Positions 39,736 through 48,697 of a stretch of 64,000 bases of DNA are shown piece by piece (the stretch's first letter is position 1; every line of letters starts with the position of its first letter). The notes beneath the pieces are model-generated. The model was not told the DNA's origin. It ran no database searches and worked only from the letters and a program-made list of their open reading frames with translations. The position numbers were made by a program, and so were the translations under genes. Source of the stretch: Chitinophaga rupis (GTDB lineage: Bacteria; Bacteroidota; Bacteroidia; Chitinophagales; Chitinophagaceae); the NCBI RefSeq assembly GCF_900109685.1, contig NZ_FOBB01000007.1, positions 334,093 to 398,092 on the forward strand, written 5' to 3'.

Positions 39736-40446
39736 TTAGCGCAGGTTGTGGAATACCTGTTGTACATCATCATCCTGCTCCAGGCGGTCAATCAGCTCCA
39801 ATACCTCCTTGGCCTGTTCTTCATTCAGCTCCGTAGTAGTGGTAGGAATGCGCTGCAGCTCCGCGCTTAACGGGGTAATGCCTTTTTCTTCCAGAGCTTT
39901 GGCCATGTTGCCGAACTCTGTGAAAGGGGTGCGCAGAATAATGTTGCCCTCACTATCTTCCCCGATCTCTTCCAAACCGGCATCAATCAGCTCCAGCTCA
40001 AGCTCTTCCAGGTTCTGACCTTCATTTTTGATCTTAAACACACCCATACGGTTAAACAAAAAGGCTACGGAACCGCTGGTACCCAGGCTGCCGCCTTCCT
40101 TATTAAAGTGCATGCGCACATTAGCTACGGTACGGGTAGGGTTATCGGTGGCTGTTTCTACCATCACCGCTACGCCGTGGGGGGCATACCCTTCATATAC
40201 TACTTCCTCATAGTCGGTTTTGTCCTTACCCATTGCGCGCTTAATGGCAGCTTCTACCCGGTCTTTGGGCATGTTCACACCTTTGGCGTTGGCAAAACAA
40301 CGGCGCAGAGCGGGGTTGTTATCCGGGTCAGGACCGCCTTGTTTTACAGCTATGGCTATTTCCTTACCTATCCTGGTAAATTGTTTGGCCATCCGGTCCC
40401 AACGGGCAAACATAGTGTGTTTTCTTACTTCAAATATTCTTCCCAT
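39736..40446 (-). CDS. YebC/TACO1-family protein
   Basis: 236 aa. KHTMFARWDRMAKQFTRIGKEI, NMPKDRVEAAIKRAMGK and YEGYAPHGVAVMVETATDNPTRTVANVR are family signatures. Members have been described as DNA-binding regulators and, more recently, as translation factors that relieve ribosome stalling on proline stretches. The N-terminus is divergent from the usual AGHSKW (here MGRIFEVRKHTMFARW), which marks the second YebC subgroup. A minus-strand -7 TATTTTTG lies at 40467-40474. Confidence 0.9.
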   Translation of the reverse strand: MGRIFEVRKHTMFARWDRMAKQFTRIGKEIAIAVKQGGPDPDNNPALRRCFANAKGVNMPKDRVEAAIKRAMGKDKTDYEEVVYEGYAPHGVAVMVETATDNPTRTVANVRMHFNKEGGSLGTSGSVAFLFNRMGVFKIKNEGQNLEELELELIDAGLEEIGEDSEGNIILRTPFTEFGNMAKALEEKGITPLSAELQRIPTTTTELNEEQAKEVLELIDRLEQDDDVQQVFHNLR

Positions 40447-40466
40447 GTTGGTTTATTATCGAATCG

Positions 40467-40474
40467 CAAAAATA
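40467..40474 (-). promoter_or_regulatory. Promoter of the YebC-family gene
   Basis: Minus-strand TATTTTTG, 20 bases upstream of the start codon. Confidence 0.55.
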
Positions 40475-40507
40475 CAGTGTTTATAGGAATGTAAAACCGC
40501 TAAAATG

Positions 40508-40540
40508 AAAACCGCCCCGGTTATTGTTCCGGAGCGGTTT
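40508..40540 (-). terminator. Terminator of the amino-acid permease gene
   Basis: AAACCGC-C-CCGG pairs with CCGG-A-GCGGTTT, one mismatch. On the minus strand TTTTCATTTTA follows. Confidence 0.8.
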
Positions 40541-40560
40541 CAATTATTTAATACAACAGC

Positions 40561-42057
40561 TTATTGCTGCAGCTTACGCGCTTTACTGTGTTTAACGCTA
40601 TAGCCAAAGTAAATGACAAAACCGATGGCCAGCCAAATGAATAACCTGATCCAGTTATCGGCGCCCAGGCCCAGGATCATTAGTCCGCACACAATTGCAC
40701 CGGCAATGGGTACAACAGGCACCCAGGGGGTTTTGAAGGGGCGTGGTACATTAGGATCGCTCTTGCGCATTACCAGTACGCCAATGCATACCAGCACAAA
40801 GGCAAACAGGGTACCAATGCTGGTCATGTTACCTACAATGTGGTCCGGGATAAAACCGGCAAACAGGGCGGTGAACACAAAGAACAGCATTTGTGATTTA
40901 TACGGAGTACGGAATTTAGGGTGCAGTTTGGAAAATACCGGTGGTACCAGCCCATCGTTGGACATGGAGTAGAACACACGGGTTTGTCCCAGCAACATTA
41001 CCAGGATCACGGAGGAGAAACCAGCCAGGATAGCGATAGTGATGAATAATGACAACCAGCTATACCCCGGCATATAGGTATCAATGGTATATGCTACAGA
41101 GGCTTCGCTACCGGCTTTCAAAAAGTCTTTGAAAGGGGCAACGCCTGTTAATACGTGGGAGAATAAGATGTATAATACCGTACAAATAGCCAGGGATACC
41201 AGGATACCGATGGGCATAGCGCGCTTGGGGTCTTTGGTTTCCTGTGCGGCGGTGGATACGGCATCAAACCCAATGAAGGCAAAAAATACCACCCCGGCGC
41301 CGGCCAGTACGCCTAACCAGCCGTGGTTGCGGGGTTGGGAGTAATCGACCACGCTACCGTCGTTCAGCGTTACAGTACCAGCATCGGCAGGTATCATATA
41401 AGGGGTGTGGTTGGCAGGGTTTATAAAGTGCCAGCCCAGCCCAATGAACAATAATACGATGGCTACTTTTACTATTACGATGATGGTGTTAACTGTGGCA
41501 GATTCCTGCGTACCGCGGATCAGCAATAAAGTGAGCATCAGCAGGATAAAAATAGCGGGGAGGTTGATCATACCATGTACGCCGGTGGCAGATACTTCAA
41601 ACGGCGAGTGAGACAGCTCGTATGGTATAGTAGTATGAAAGAGTGAAAATAATAACTTGTTCAGGTACTGGGACCAGCCAATGGATACAGTTGCGGCGCC
41701 CAGGGCATATTCCAGCACCAGGTCCCAGCCAATGATCCAGGCAACAAATTCACCAAGGGTAGCATAGGAATACGTATAGGCGCTACCGGCAATTGGTATC
41801 ATAGAAGCAAATTCCGCATAACATAAACCGGCTAAGGCGCAGCCAATAGCGGCTACAATAAAGGAAAGGGTTACCGCAGGTCCGGCGTGTGCGCCGGCAG
41901 CAGCCGCAGTGCGTACAAACAGGCCTGCACCAATGATAGCGCCAATACCTAACGCAACCAGAGATCCGGCCGTTAACGTTCTTTTTAATCCTTTTTCTGT
42001 TTCGGAGGCTTCAGATAATAATTGACCCAGTGGCTTTTTTACAAAGAGTCTACTCAT
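40561..42057 (-). CDS. APC-superfamily amino acid permease
   Basis: 498 aa, about 12-14 membrane helices. Start at 42057 (MSRLFVKKPLGQLLSEA); the open frame extends to 42135, but the promoter -7 at 42113-42120 lies inside that extension. TM1 motif GSLVALGIGAIIGAGLFV is the substrate-binding GxG segment of the cationic amino-acid transporter (CAT) group, and GFDAVSTAAQETKDPKRAMPIGI marks TM6-7. Imports an amino acid with protons; the substrate is unknown. Confidence 0.88.
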   Translation of the reverse strand: MSRLFVKKPLGQLLSEASETEKGLKRTLTAGSLVALGIGAIIGAGLFVRTAAAAGAHAGPAVTLSFIVAAIGCALAGLCYAEFASMIPIAGSAYTYSYATLGEFVAWIIGWDLVLEYALGAATVSIGWSQYLNKLLFSLFHTTIPYELSHSPFEVSATGVHGMINLPAIFILLMLTLLLIRGTQESATVNTIIVIVKVAIVLLFIGLGWHFINPANHTPYMIPADAGTVTLNDGSVVDYSQPRNHGWLGVLAGAGVVFFAFIGFDAVSTAAQETKDPKRAMPIGILVSLAICTVLYILFSHVLTGVAPFKDFLKAGSEASVAYTIDTYMPGYSWLSLFITIAILAGFSSVILVMLLGQTRVFYSMSNDGLVPPVFSKLHPKFRTPYKSQMLFFVFTALFAGFIPDHIVGNMTSIGTLFAFVLVCIGVLVMRKSDPNVPRPFKTPWVPVVPIAGAIVCGLMILGLGADNWIRLFIWLAIGFVIYFGYSVKHSKARKLQQ

Positions 42058-42112
42058 GATAGAAGTATTGTTGGTTGATTTAAGTGGTTTTAGTTTGTTG
42101 TTTTGAGATCGC

Positions 42113-42120
42113 CAAATATA
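42113..42120 (-). promoter_or_regulatory. Promoter of the amino-acid permease gene
   Basis: Minus-strand -7 TATATTTG. It supports the shorter permease start. Confidence 0.55.
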
Positions 42121-42186
42121 ACTATCAAAAATCAAATGAGCTTGTTTTATTTTATGGAGTTATGGGTGAATATTGGCCCAGAACCT

Positions 42187-42194
42187 TATTTTTG
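42187..42194 (+). promoter_or_regulatory. Promoter of the dicarboxylate symporter gene
   Basis: -7 element TATTTTTG, 43 bases before the start codon, divergent from the permease promoter. Confidence 0.55.
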
Positions 42195-42236
42195 AGAAAT
42201 TTTAAACACGCACAGCAGCAATAAATTGAGCATGGC

Positions 42237-43496
42237 ATGAAGAAATCTAACCGGCTTACCCTGTACATAGTTCTTGGGATGATATTAGGAATTTTAACAG
42301 GGTATATTATACATATCAACTATGCAGGCAATGCGGCAGGGGCCAAAAAAGTAATTGACATACTCTCTGTACCTACTGATATTTTCCTGCGGCTGATAAA
42401 AATGATTATAGCGCCACTGGTTTTTTCAACTCTTGTAGCCGGGGTAGCCAAGCTGGGGGATATTAAAGCAGTGGGCCGTATTGGCGGTAAAACCATGTTA
42501 TGGTTCATTAGCGCCACTTTTGTAAGCCTGTTCCTGGGTTTAATACTGGTAAACTTATTTCAGCCCGGCCATGCACTGAACCTGCCTTTGCCGGATACAC
42601 ACGCCAGCAGCGGTGTTTCAGGGGCAGATATGACCCTGCGCGGATTTTTCCGTCATGTGTTCCCGGATAGTGTAATTATGTCTATGGCCGAAAACCAGAT
42701 ATTACAAATAGTGGTATTTGCGTTATTCTTTGGCGTAGCTACGGCAGCTATGGGTGAAAAGGGGCAGGTGGTTATAAAACTGCTGGATGCAGTGGGCCAT
42801 ATTATGCTAAAGGTAACCGGCTATGTAATGAAGTTTGCGCCGTTTGCCGTTTTTGGTGCCATGGCAGCGGTTATAGCGGAAAAGGGGCCGGAAACGCTCA
42901 TCACTTATAGTATATTCATCGTAGAATTTTATATAGGGCTTATTATTCTGTGGATGGTGCTGACGTTAGCCGGTTTTACGGTGCTGGGCCGCCCGGCCTT
43001 TTCCTTACTGGGCCGGCTAAAAGATCCACTGCTGCTGGCTTTCAGTACAGCTACCAGCGAAGCAGCCTACCCGCGTACCATGGAGGAGCTAGAAAAATTT
43101 GGCTGTGAAAATAAAATAGTGAGCTTTGTATTACCCCTGGGCTACTCCTTTAACCTGGATGGCTCTATGATGTATATGACCTTTGCCAGCATGTTCATTG
43201 CGCAGGCCTACAATATGCACCTTGGCCTTGCACAGCAGATCTCCATGTTACTGGTACTGATGATCACCAGCAAAGGTATAGCCGGCGTACCGCGCGCATC
43301 GTTGGTGGTAATAGCAGGCACCTTAAGCATGTTCCATATTCCCGAAGCAGGCTTGCTGTTGCTGCTGGGTATAGATCATGTACTGGATATGGGCCGCTCT
43401 GCCACCAATGTAATTGGCAATGCTATGGCAACAGCCGTAGTTTCCAAGTGGGAGGGTACCCTGAAACCGCAACAGTTAGCGGAAGTAATGGAATAA
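42237..43496 (+). CDS. Dicarboxylate/amino acid:cation symporter (DAACS family)
   Basis: 419 aa, inner-membrane GltP/DctA-type transporter. Family signatures: FLRLIKMIIAPLVFSTLVAGVA in TM3, the serine-rich hairpin region FSTATSEAAYPRTME (HP1), YSFNLDGSMMYMTFASMFIAQA (TM7 NxDG motif), SKGIAGVPRASLVV (HP2) and DHVLDMGRSATNVIGNAMAT (TM8 with the Asp and Arg that bind the substrate carboxylates). Substrate is glutamate, aspartate or a C4-dicarboxylate. Confidence 0.92.
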   Translation: MKKSNRLTLYIVLGMILGILTGYIIHINYAGNAAGAKKVIDILSVPTDIFLRLIKMIIAPLVFSTLVAGVAKLGDIKAVGRIGGKTMLWFISATFVSLFLGLILVNLFQPGHALNLPLPDTHASSGVSGADMTLRGFFRHVFPDSVIMSMAENQILQIVVFALFFGVATAAMGEKGQVVIKLLDAVGHIMLKVTGYVMKFAPFAVFGAMAAVIAEKGPETLITYSIFIVEFYIGLIILWMVLTLAGFTVLGRPAFSLLGRLKDPLLLAFSTATSEAAYPRTMEELEKFGCENKIVSFVLPLGYSFNLDGSMMYMTFASMFIAQAYNMHLGLAQQISMLLVLMITSKGIAGVPRASLVVIAGTLSMFHIPEAGLLLLLGIDHVLDMGRSATNVIGNAMATAVVSKWEGTLKPQQLAEVME

Positions 43497-43582
43497 GATA
43501 ATTAAGTAATAACAAATCTGTAACAGTAAAATTGCTATTTTGGCAATTCGCCATTTTCGGAAATTTCTCATAACATAGTAGC

Positions 43583-44272
43583 ATGGACCAGATCACAGAG
43601 CTTTTTAAACACCTCATTAACCCGCAATGGATCATTGATCACGGGGGTATTTATTTATTGTTGCTGATCATTTTTGCGGAAACGGGGTTGTTTGTGGGAT
43701 TTTTCCTGCCGGGTGACTCCCTGTTGTTTGTAGCCGGCATTTATGGTGAAAAGCTGAGCGAAAGCTTTTTTAATATGCCCTTTGTGGTAATAATGCTGCT
43801 GATAGCTATTGCCGGTGTGCTGGGTAATATGGTAGGCTTCTGGTTTGGCCGTAAGTCAGGCCCACTGCTGTTTGCAAGAAAGGATACATTATTATTCAAG
43901 AAAAAATATTTGTACCAGGCCAAGGAGTTTTATGATAAACATGGTGGCGGCGCTGTTTTCCTGGCGCGCTTTTTACCCATTGTGCGCACCTTTGCACCTA
44001 TTGTGGCAGGGATTGTACAAATGGAAAGTAAAAAGTTCATGCTCTATAATATTGTAGGTTCTTTTTCCTGGGTATTTTCCATGATGCTGGCCGGCCATTA
44101 CCTGGATAAAATGTTCCCAGGGTTAAAGGAGCACCTGGAGCTGATCATCATTATAATAATACTGATCACCACCCTGCCGGTATTGATAAAACTCTTTTTC
44201 GGAAAAACCAAACACCCGGAGCACCTGCACCACGAGGATAGCAAAAAACCAACCGATACTACGGTTTCCTGA
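43583..44272 (+). CDS. DedA-family membrane protein
   Basis: 229 aa, inner membrane. The re-entrant loop motif ETGLFVGFFLPGDSLLFVAG and the second motif FLARFLPIVRTFAPIVAG carry the Glu, Asp and Arg typical of DedA/VTT proteins, which are lipid flippases or scramblases (undecaprenyl phosphate or phosphatidylethanolamine recycling in characterised members). C-terminal tail His-rich (HPEHLHHED). 28 bases before the MFS gene and probably cotranscribed with it. Confidence 0.9.
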   Translation: MDQITELFKHLINPQWIIDHGGIYLLLLIIFAETGLFVGFFLPGDSLLFVAGIYGEKLSESFFNMPFVVIMLLIAIAGVLGNMVGFWFGRKSGPLLFARKDTLLFKKKYLYQAKEFYDKHGGGAVFLARFLPIVRTFAPIVAGIVQMESKKFMLYNIVGSFSWVFSMMLAGHYLDKMFPGLKEHLELIIIIIILITTLPVLIKLFFGKTKHPEHLHHEDSKKPTDTTVS

Positions 44273-44300
44273 GAAAACGAACTATTTATTTACTAACCAT

Positions 44301-45539
44301 ATGAAGAATGCAAATAACCGTTCCACGTCTATCTTCAATATAGCCGTTATAGTGGCTTCACTGGGCTATTTTGTAGATATTTATGATCTGCTGCTTTTTA
44401 CGATCGTACGTGTACCCAGCCTTAAATCGCTGGGCGTACCGCAAGCGGAAATTGATGCCGGTATTGGCCTGCTGCTCATTAACGTTCAAATGGCCGGCCT
44501 GTTAATAGGCGGCATTTTCTGGGGTATTGTAGGCGATAAAAAAGGCCGCCTGAGTGTGTTGTTCGGTTCCATATTAATATATTCCGTAGCCAATATTGCC
44601 AATGGTTTTGTGCACAGCACCAACATGTACCTGGTATGGCGTTTTATAGCCGGCTTAGGCCTGGCGGGCGAGCTAGGCGCCGGCATTACCCTGGTATCTG
44701 AAATATTACCTAAGGAAAAACGTGGTTATGGTACCATGATCGTGGCTACTATTGGCGTATTTGGCGCAGTGGTGGCAAACTTTGTGGCCAAAATAGTGCA
44801 GGACTGGCGGATCTGTTATTTTATAGGAGGGGCGCTGGGCCTGGCTTTGCTGGTGCTGCGCATTAGTGTGCTGGAATCTCATTTATTTAATGCCATTAAA
44901 GCAAGCAATGCCAGCCGCGGTAATTTTTTGCAGCTGTTCACCGACAAACACCGTTTTTTAAAATACCTGAAATGCCTGCTGCTGGGCACTCCTACCTGGT
45001 TTGTAGTAGGTATACTCATGGCTTTCTCTAATAAATTTGCCATTGAAATGCATGTGCGCGATGCCATTAGCCCCGGCGATGCCATTGCCTTTTGTTACAC
45101 CGGCCTTACCCTGGGGGATTTTGCTACCGGCCTTATTAGCCAGTTATGGAAAAGCCGCCGTAAGGTAATGCTGCTGTTCCTGTTGCTCACGGCTGCTTTT
45201 GTAACGCTGTACTTTCAGCTGCACGGGGCTGGTAAATGGAGCTTTTATGCGGTATGTTTTGGCTTAGGCTTCAGCGTTGGTTTCTGGACCATCTTTGTAA
45301 CCATTGCTGCAGAAAGCTTTGGCACCAACCTGCGGGCTACCGTGGCTACTACGGTGCCTAACTTTGCCAGGGGCCTGCTGCCGCTTATTTCCATGTTGTT
45401 TGTGGCCTTACAGGGCAGCTTTACTTACCTGCAAAGCGGTGCTATTGTGGCAGCCATTTCCATAGGTATAGCGCTGGTAACCTCTTATTACCTGGAAGAA
45501 ACCTTCGGCAAGGAATTAAATTATGTGGAAGAGATCTAA
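44301..45539 (+). CDS. MFS transporter
   Basis: 412 aa, 12 predicted membrane helices. Loop 2-3 motif GIVGDKKGRLSVLFGSI (GxxxDxxGRR-like) and TM4 RFIAGLGLAGELGAGITLVSE match the sugar-porter/metabolite:H+ symporter branch, including LVSEILPKEKRGYG. No substrate can be assigned. Its stop is 6 bases from the end of the convergent MarR gene. Confidence 0.88.
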   Translation: MKNANNRSTSIFNIAVIVASLGYFVDIYDLLLFTIVRVPSLKSLGVPQAEIDAGIGLLLINVQMAGLLIGGIFWGIVGDKKGRLSVLFGSILIYSVANIANGFVHSTNMYLVWRFIAGLGLAGELGAGITLVSEILPKEKRGYGTMIVATIGVFGAVVANFVAKIVQDWRICYFIGGALGLALLVLRISVLESHLFNAIKASNASRGNFLQLFTDKHRFLKYLKCLLLGTPTWFVVGILMAFSNKFAIEMHVRDAISPGDAIAFCYTGLTLGDFATGLISQLWKSRRKVMLLFLLLTAAFVTLYFQLHGAGKWSFYAVCFGLGFSVGFWTIFVTIAAESFGTNLRATVATTVPNFARGLLPLISMLFVALQGSFTYLQSGAIVAAISIGIALVTSYYLEETFGKELNYVEEI

Positions 45540-45545
45540 CCGCGT

Positions 45546-46007
45546 TTAATACTGCGCCAGCACTTTGTCTACCAGGCTATTGAGCTGGGCTATTTCCAGG
45601 GGATCCAATGCTTTTTTCAGCACATCATCCAGCTGTGCTACTTCCTCTTCTATTGTTTTCAGCAGCTGCAGGCCTTTGGAAGTGATCTTTACATCCACGG
45701 CGCGGCGGTCTGATTCACAGCTTTTGCGTTCCAGGAGATCTGCTTTACGTAAGCGTTCTACCAGGCGGGATACATCGCTCATTCTATCCAGCATCCTTTC
45801 TTTCAGCATATTAATGTTGGCGGCTTTGGGGTGTTGGCCACGCAGTATGCGCAGTATATTAAACTGCTGCATGGTAATGTCAAACTTTTTAAAGAATTGC
45901 TGGTTACGGCTTACGATCCAGTTGCCTACGAATACCAGGCCTATCATGCCTTTCGTGTATTCATTATCAAAGGCTTTCTGGGAAAGCAGTTTTTCGATGT
46001 TCGACAT
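45546..46007 (-). CDS. MarR-family transcriptional regulator
   Basis: 153 aa winged-helix regulator. ITMQQFNILRILRGQHP, the recognition helix region NINMLKERMLDRMSDVSRLVERLRKADLLERKSCESDRRAVDVKIT and the C-terminal dimer helices match. The DRRAV wing is typical. It may respond to a phenolic ligand or to oxidation (Cys in KSCESD). The next genes face it convergently, so its targets are not obvious. Confidence 0.9.
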   Translation of the reverse strand: MSNIEKLLSQKAFDNEYTKGMIGLVFVGNWIVSRNQQFFKKFDITMQQFNILRILRGQHPKAANINMLKERMLDRMSDVSRLVERLRKADLLERKSCESDRRAVDVKITSKGLQLLKTIEEEVAQLDDVLKKALDPLEIAQLNSLVDKVLAQY

Positions 46008-46128
46008 AATGCAGGTACAGATAGATTTTAAGTGTCAGTAATACATGGCTCGTACAAAAAACAGGCCGTAAAGTGGTTGATATTAAGTGTGCGATGTGTT
46101 GTTTTTACACTATCCCCTTTAAAAAGTT

Positions 46129-46162
46129 ACGGTGGCTGATCTGCCTTGAGATCAGCCACCGT
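46129..46162 (-). terminator. Terminator of mdh
   Basis: Perfect 14-bp arms 46129-46142 and 46149-46162 (ACGGTGGCTGATCT) with a 6-base loop; on the minus strand a T-rich tail follows. Confidence 0.95.
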
Positions 46163-46186
46163 ATTGTATCATATCAGCATCTGGTG

Positions 46187-47125
46187 TTATGCTGTTACTT
46201 TCATATTATCCAGCACGTCCATTACTTCTTTTACGTGTTGTGCAGAAGTATTAAGCAGCTCTTTTTCTTCTGCGTTCAGCTGCAGCTCAATAATTTTTTC
46301 AATACCGGTTTTACCTAATACTACGGGTACACCCAGGTAAATATCCTTCAGTCCATACTCGCCGGTAAGCCATGCGCAGCAGGGGAAGATGCGTTTTTCA
46401 TCTTTCAGGATAGCTTCCACCATTTGTGCGGCAGCAGCGCCGGGTGCATACCAGGCAGAGGTGCCCAGCAGGTTCACAATTTCACCGCCGCCTACTTTGG
46501 TGCGTTGTATAATAGCTTCCAGCTTATCGGCCGCTACCAGCTCTGTTACGGGAATACCGGCTACCGTGGTATAACGGGGCAGGGGTACCATAGTATCGCC
46601 ATGGCCACCCATTAATATTGCCTGAATATCTTTAGGGGAACAGCCTATTTCATCGGCCAGGAAAGCGCGGTAACGCGCCGTATCCAGGATACCGGCCATA
46701 CCAAATACTTTGCTGCTGTCTTTTTTGGCAGTCAGGAAAGCGCAGTAGGTCATTACATCCAGCGGGTTGCTTACTACAATAATAATAGCATCCGGTGAGT
46801 ATTTACCAATGTTCTCAGTAACAGATTTTACGATGTTGGCATTGGTAGAGATCAGATCATCACGGCTCATACCGGGTTTGCGTGGTAAACCGGAGGTAAT
46901 TACTACTACGTCACTGTTGGCGGTTTTAGCGTAGTCGTTGGTAACACCCGTTACTTTGGTGCTGTAATAATCAATAGGCGCCTGTTGCCAGGTGTCCAGT
47001 GCTTTTCCTTCCGCCGTGCCTTCCTTAATATCCAGTAATACTACTTCCCGTAAGAAATCTCTGTGGGCCAGTACATTAGCACAGGTAGCACCTACATTGC
47101 CGGCTCCTACAACAGTAACTTTCAT
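46187..47125 (-). CDS. mdh: Malate dehydrogenase (LDH-like type)
   Basis: 312 aa; malate to oxaloacetate with NAD in the TCA cycle. Start at 47125 (MKVTVVGAGNVGATCANVL); the open frame reaches 47218, but that part translates the upstream repeat words. NAD motif GAGNVGAT, the MDH specificity loop SGLPRKPGMSRDDL with its Arg residues (lactate dehydrogenases have Gln there), NPLDVMTY, and the catalytic His in MGGHGDTMVPL. Confidence 0.95.
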   Translation of the reverse strand: MKVTVVGAGNVGATCANVLAHRDFLREVVLLDIKEGTAEGKALDTWQQAPIDYYSTKVTGVTNDYAKTANSDVVVITSGLPRKPGMSRDDLISTNANIVKSVTENIGKYSPDAIIIVVSNPLDVMTYCAFLTAKKDSSKVFGMAGILDTARYRAFLADEIGCSPKDIQAILMGGHGDTMVPLPRYTTVAGIPVTELVAADKLEAIIQRTKVGGGEIVNLLGTSAWYAPGAAAAQMVEAILKDEKRIFPCCAWLTGEYGLKDIYLGVPVVLGKTGIEKIIELQLNAEEKELLNTSAQHVKEVMDVLDNMKVTA

Positions 47126-47173
47126 TTTATCTAAATATTTTAAGGTGAAGAATGAAGAATAAGGTAAATGTAA

Positions 47174-47300
47174 GTAAAAAGCGGAAAGCATAAAGCAGAA
47201 AGCATAAAGCCAGGGCAAATGGCAGGCAGCTTTCGGCTTTGGGCTTTGAGCTTTCGGCTTATAGCCGGCAGCTTTCTGCTTTTAGCTTTGGGCTTTCAGC
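47174..47300. repeat. Word-repeat hairpin region upstream of mdh
   Basis: Left arm made of AAAGC words (for example GCATAAAGCAGAAAGC), right arm made of their complement (GCTTTCGGCTTTGGGC and similar), so the whole spacer can fold into a long imperfect hairpin. Same style as spacer repeats in the ribosomal cluster. Confidence 0.7.
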
Positions 47301-47810
47301 CTAATTCAGGTACTTCAGCACCTGCTCCAGCTTCACGGTGCCTTCAAAGCCCTTAACCAGCGCCTGCTTTTTATTGTATATAAACAGGCCTGGGAAATAA
47401 TGCATGTCGTAAAAATACATGATCTGCCGGGTAGGTTCGCTGGCCATTATAATATTACGGTAGTTCTGGATCTTGTAATGGTCATAATACTCCTTCATTT
47501 GATCCGGTTTAAAAGGCGTTACCATCAGGATCTGCGTTTTCTTAAACTCGTCTATGTGCTTCAGCAGGTCTTCAGTCAGCGCTTTACAATGGTCACAGTC
47601 TACGCTGAACACAAACACCACGGTAGGAATGTTCTTGCGCAGGTCGTTCTTGGTGATCACATGCCCATCCGGCAGGGTGAGCGGGAAAGCAGGTATGACC
47701 GGGTATTGCAGGTAAGGCGATTTTTTGGCAGATTGTGCAGGCGCAGGTGTATTCTGGGCCTGGGCCAGGAAAGTGGAAATACATAAACACAACAAAAGTA
47801 AATAACGCAT
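47301..47810 (-). CDS. Exported thioredoxin-like protein
   Basis: 169 aa. Signal peptide 1-19 (ends LAQAQ). Redoxin/TlpA-type thioredoxin fold: VVFVFSVDCDHCKALTEDLL with the active-site CDHC, and the cis-proline region MHYFPGLFIYNKKQ. Periplasmic or surface thiol-disulfide exchange is likely. Separated from mdh by a repeat-rich spacer, so cotranscription is uncertain. Confidence 0.85.
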   Translation of the reverse strand: MRYLLLLCLCISTFLAQAQNTPAPAQSAKKSPYLQYPVIPAFPLTLPDGHVITKNDLRKNIPTVVFVFSVDCDHCKALTEDLLKHIDEFKKTQILMVTPFKPDQMKEYYDHYKIQNYRNIIMASEPTRQIMYFYDMHYFPGLFIYNKKQALVKGFEGTVKLEQVLKYLN

Positions 47811-48035
47811 GTTTCGGGCTAGTTTTGGATAATGAGTGCTAAAATTAAGGTAGAACGGGCTGAATGAACCCTGTAAATTGATTTTTTTGCAAAAAAATTA
47901 CTAGATTACCTGTCCTTACCTTATGTTTGCATTCCTAAAAAAAATAATGAGTGTGCATTTTAGCGTTTTTAGGATCTAATTAATTCGCAGAATGCAGTAC
48001 CACAGAGCAGTTCAGAAAGATTTCGGAGAATGATT

Positions 48036-48043
48036 TATTTTTG
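48036..48043 (+). promoter_or_regulatory. Promoter of efp-accB-accC
   Basis: -7 element TATTTTTG, 46 bases before the efp start. Confidence 0.6.
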
Positions 48044-48088
48044 CTGTCCTGACCTAAAATTTTTAAACTAAATTAAGTATCCTATTTT

Positions 48089-48655
48089 ATGGCTACCACT
48101 GCAGATATCAGAACAGGATTAATCATAAAGCTGGATAACAGCTTATATTCTGTTGTAGAGTTTGGACAGAACAAGACCGCCCGTGCCGCCGCCAAGGTTT
48201 GGGCTAAATTAAAAGGTGTAGATAACAGCCGCTCTATAGAGCACACCTGGAACTCCGGTGATAACATTTTCCCTGTACGCGTTGAGAAAAAAGCATTCCA
48301 GTTCCTGTACAAGGATGACAGTGGTTACAATTTCATGGATAAAGAAACTTTTGAGCAGATAGCCCTGGCAGAAACCATGGTGGATGCTCCGCAGTTCCTG
48401 AAAGACGGAGATGAGGTGTTTGTAATGATCAATACCGAAACAGAGCAGCCTATGAGTGTGGAGCTGCCTGATAAAATAGTGGTGAAGGTCACTTATTCAG
48501 AGCCGGGCATGAAAGGGGATACTGCTACCCGCACCCTGAAACCCGCTACTATTGAAACCGGCGCTACCGTAATGGTACCCCTGTTCGTGAACGAGGGAGA
48601 AACCATCCGGGTGAACACCAAAACCGGTGAATATATTGAAAGAGTAAAAGAATAA
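48089..48655 (+). CDS. efp: Elongation factor P with non-canonical loop
   Basis: 188 aa; relieves ribosome stalling at polyproline. Three-domain EF-P: KOW-like domain I, then OB domains with ETFEQIALAETMVDAPQFL and PGMKGDTATRTLKPATIETGA. The conserved domain-I loop VKPGKGQAF that reaches the peptidyl-transferase centre is replaced by QNKTARAAAK; aligned by eye, the modified residue falls on Arg32, not Lys34-type, and the flanking glycines are gone. The rest, including the C-terminus TGEYIERVKE, is normal. First gene of an operon with accB and accC. Confidence 0.93.
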   Translation: MATTADIRTGLIIKLDNSLYSVVEFGQNKTARAAAKVWAKLKGVDNSRSIEHTWNSGDNIFPVRVEKKAFQFLYKDDSGYNFMDKETFEQIALAETMVDAPQFLKDGDEVFVMINTETEQPMSVELPDKIVVKVTYSEPGMKGDTATRTLKPATIETGATVMVPLFVNEGETIRVNTKTGEYIERVKE

Positions 48656-48697
48656 TCCATATCAACAACGAACATTTCTAAACCAAAAACTGTCTAC

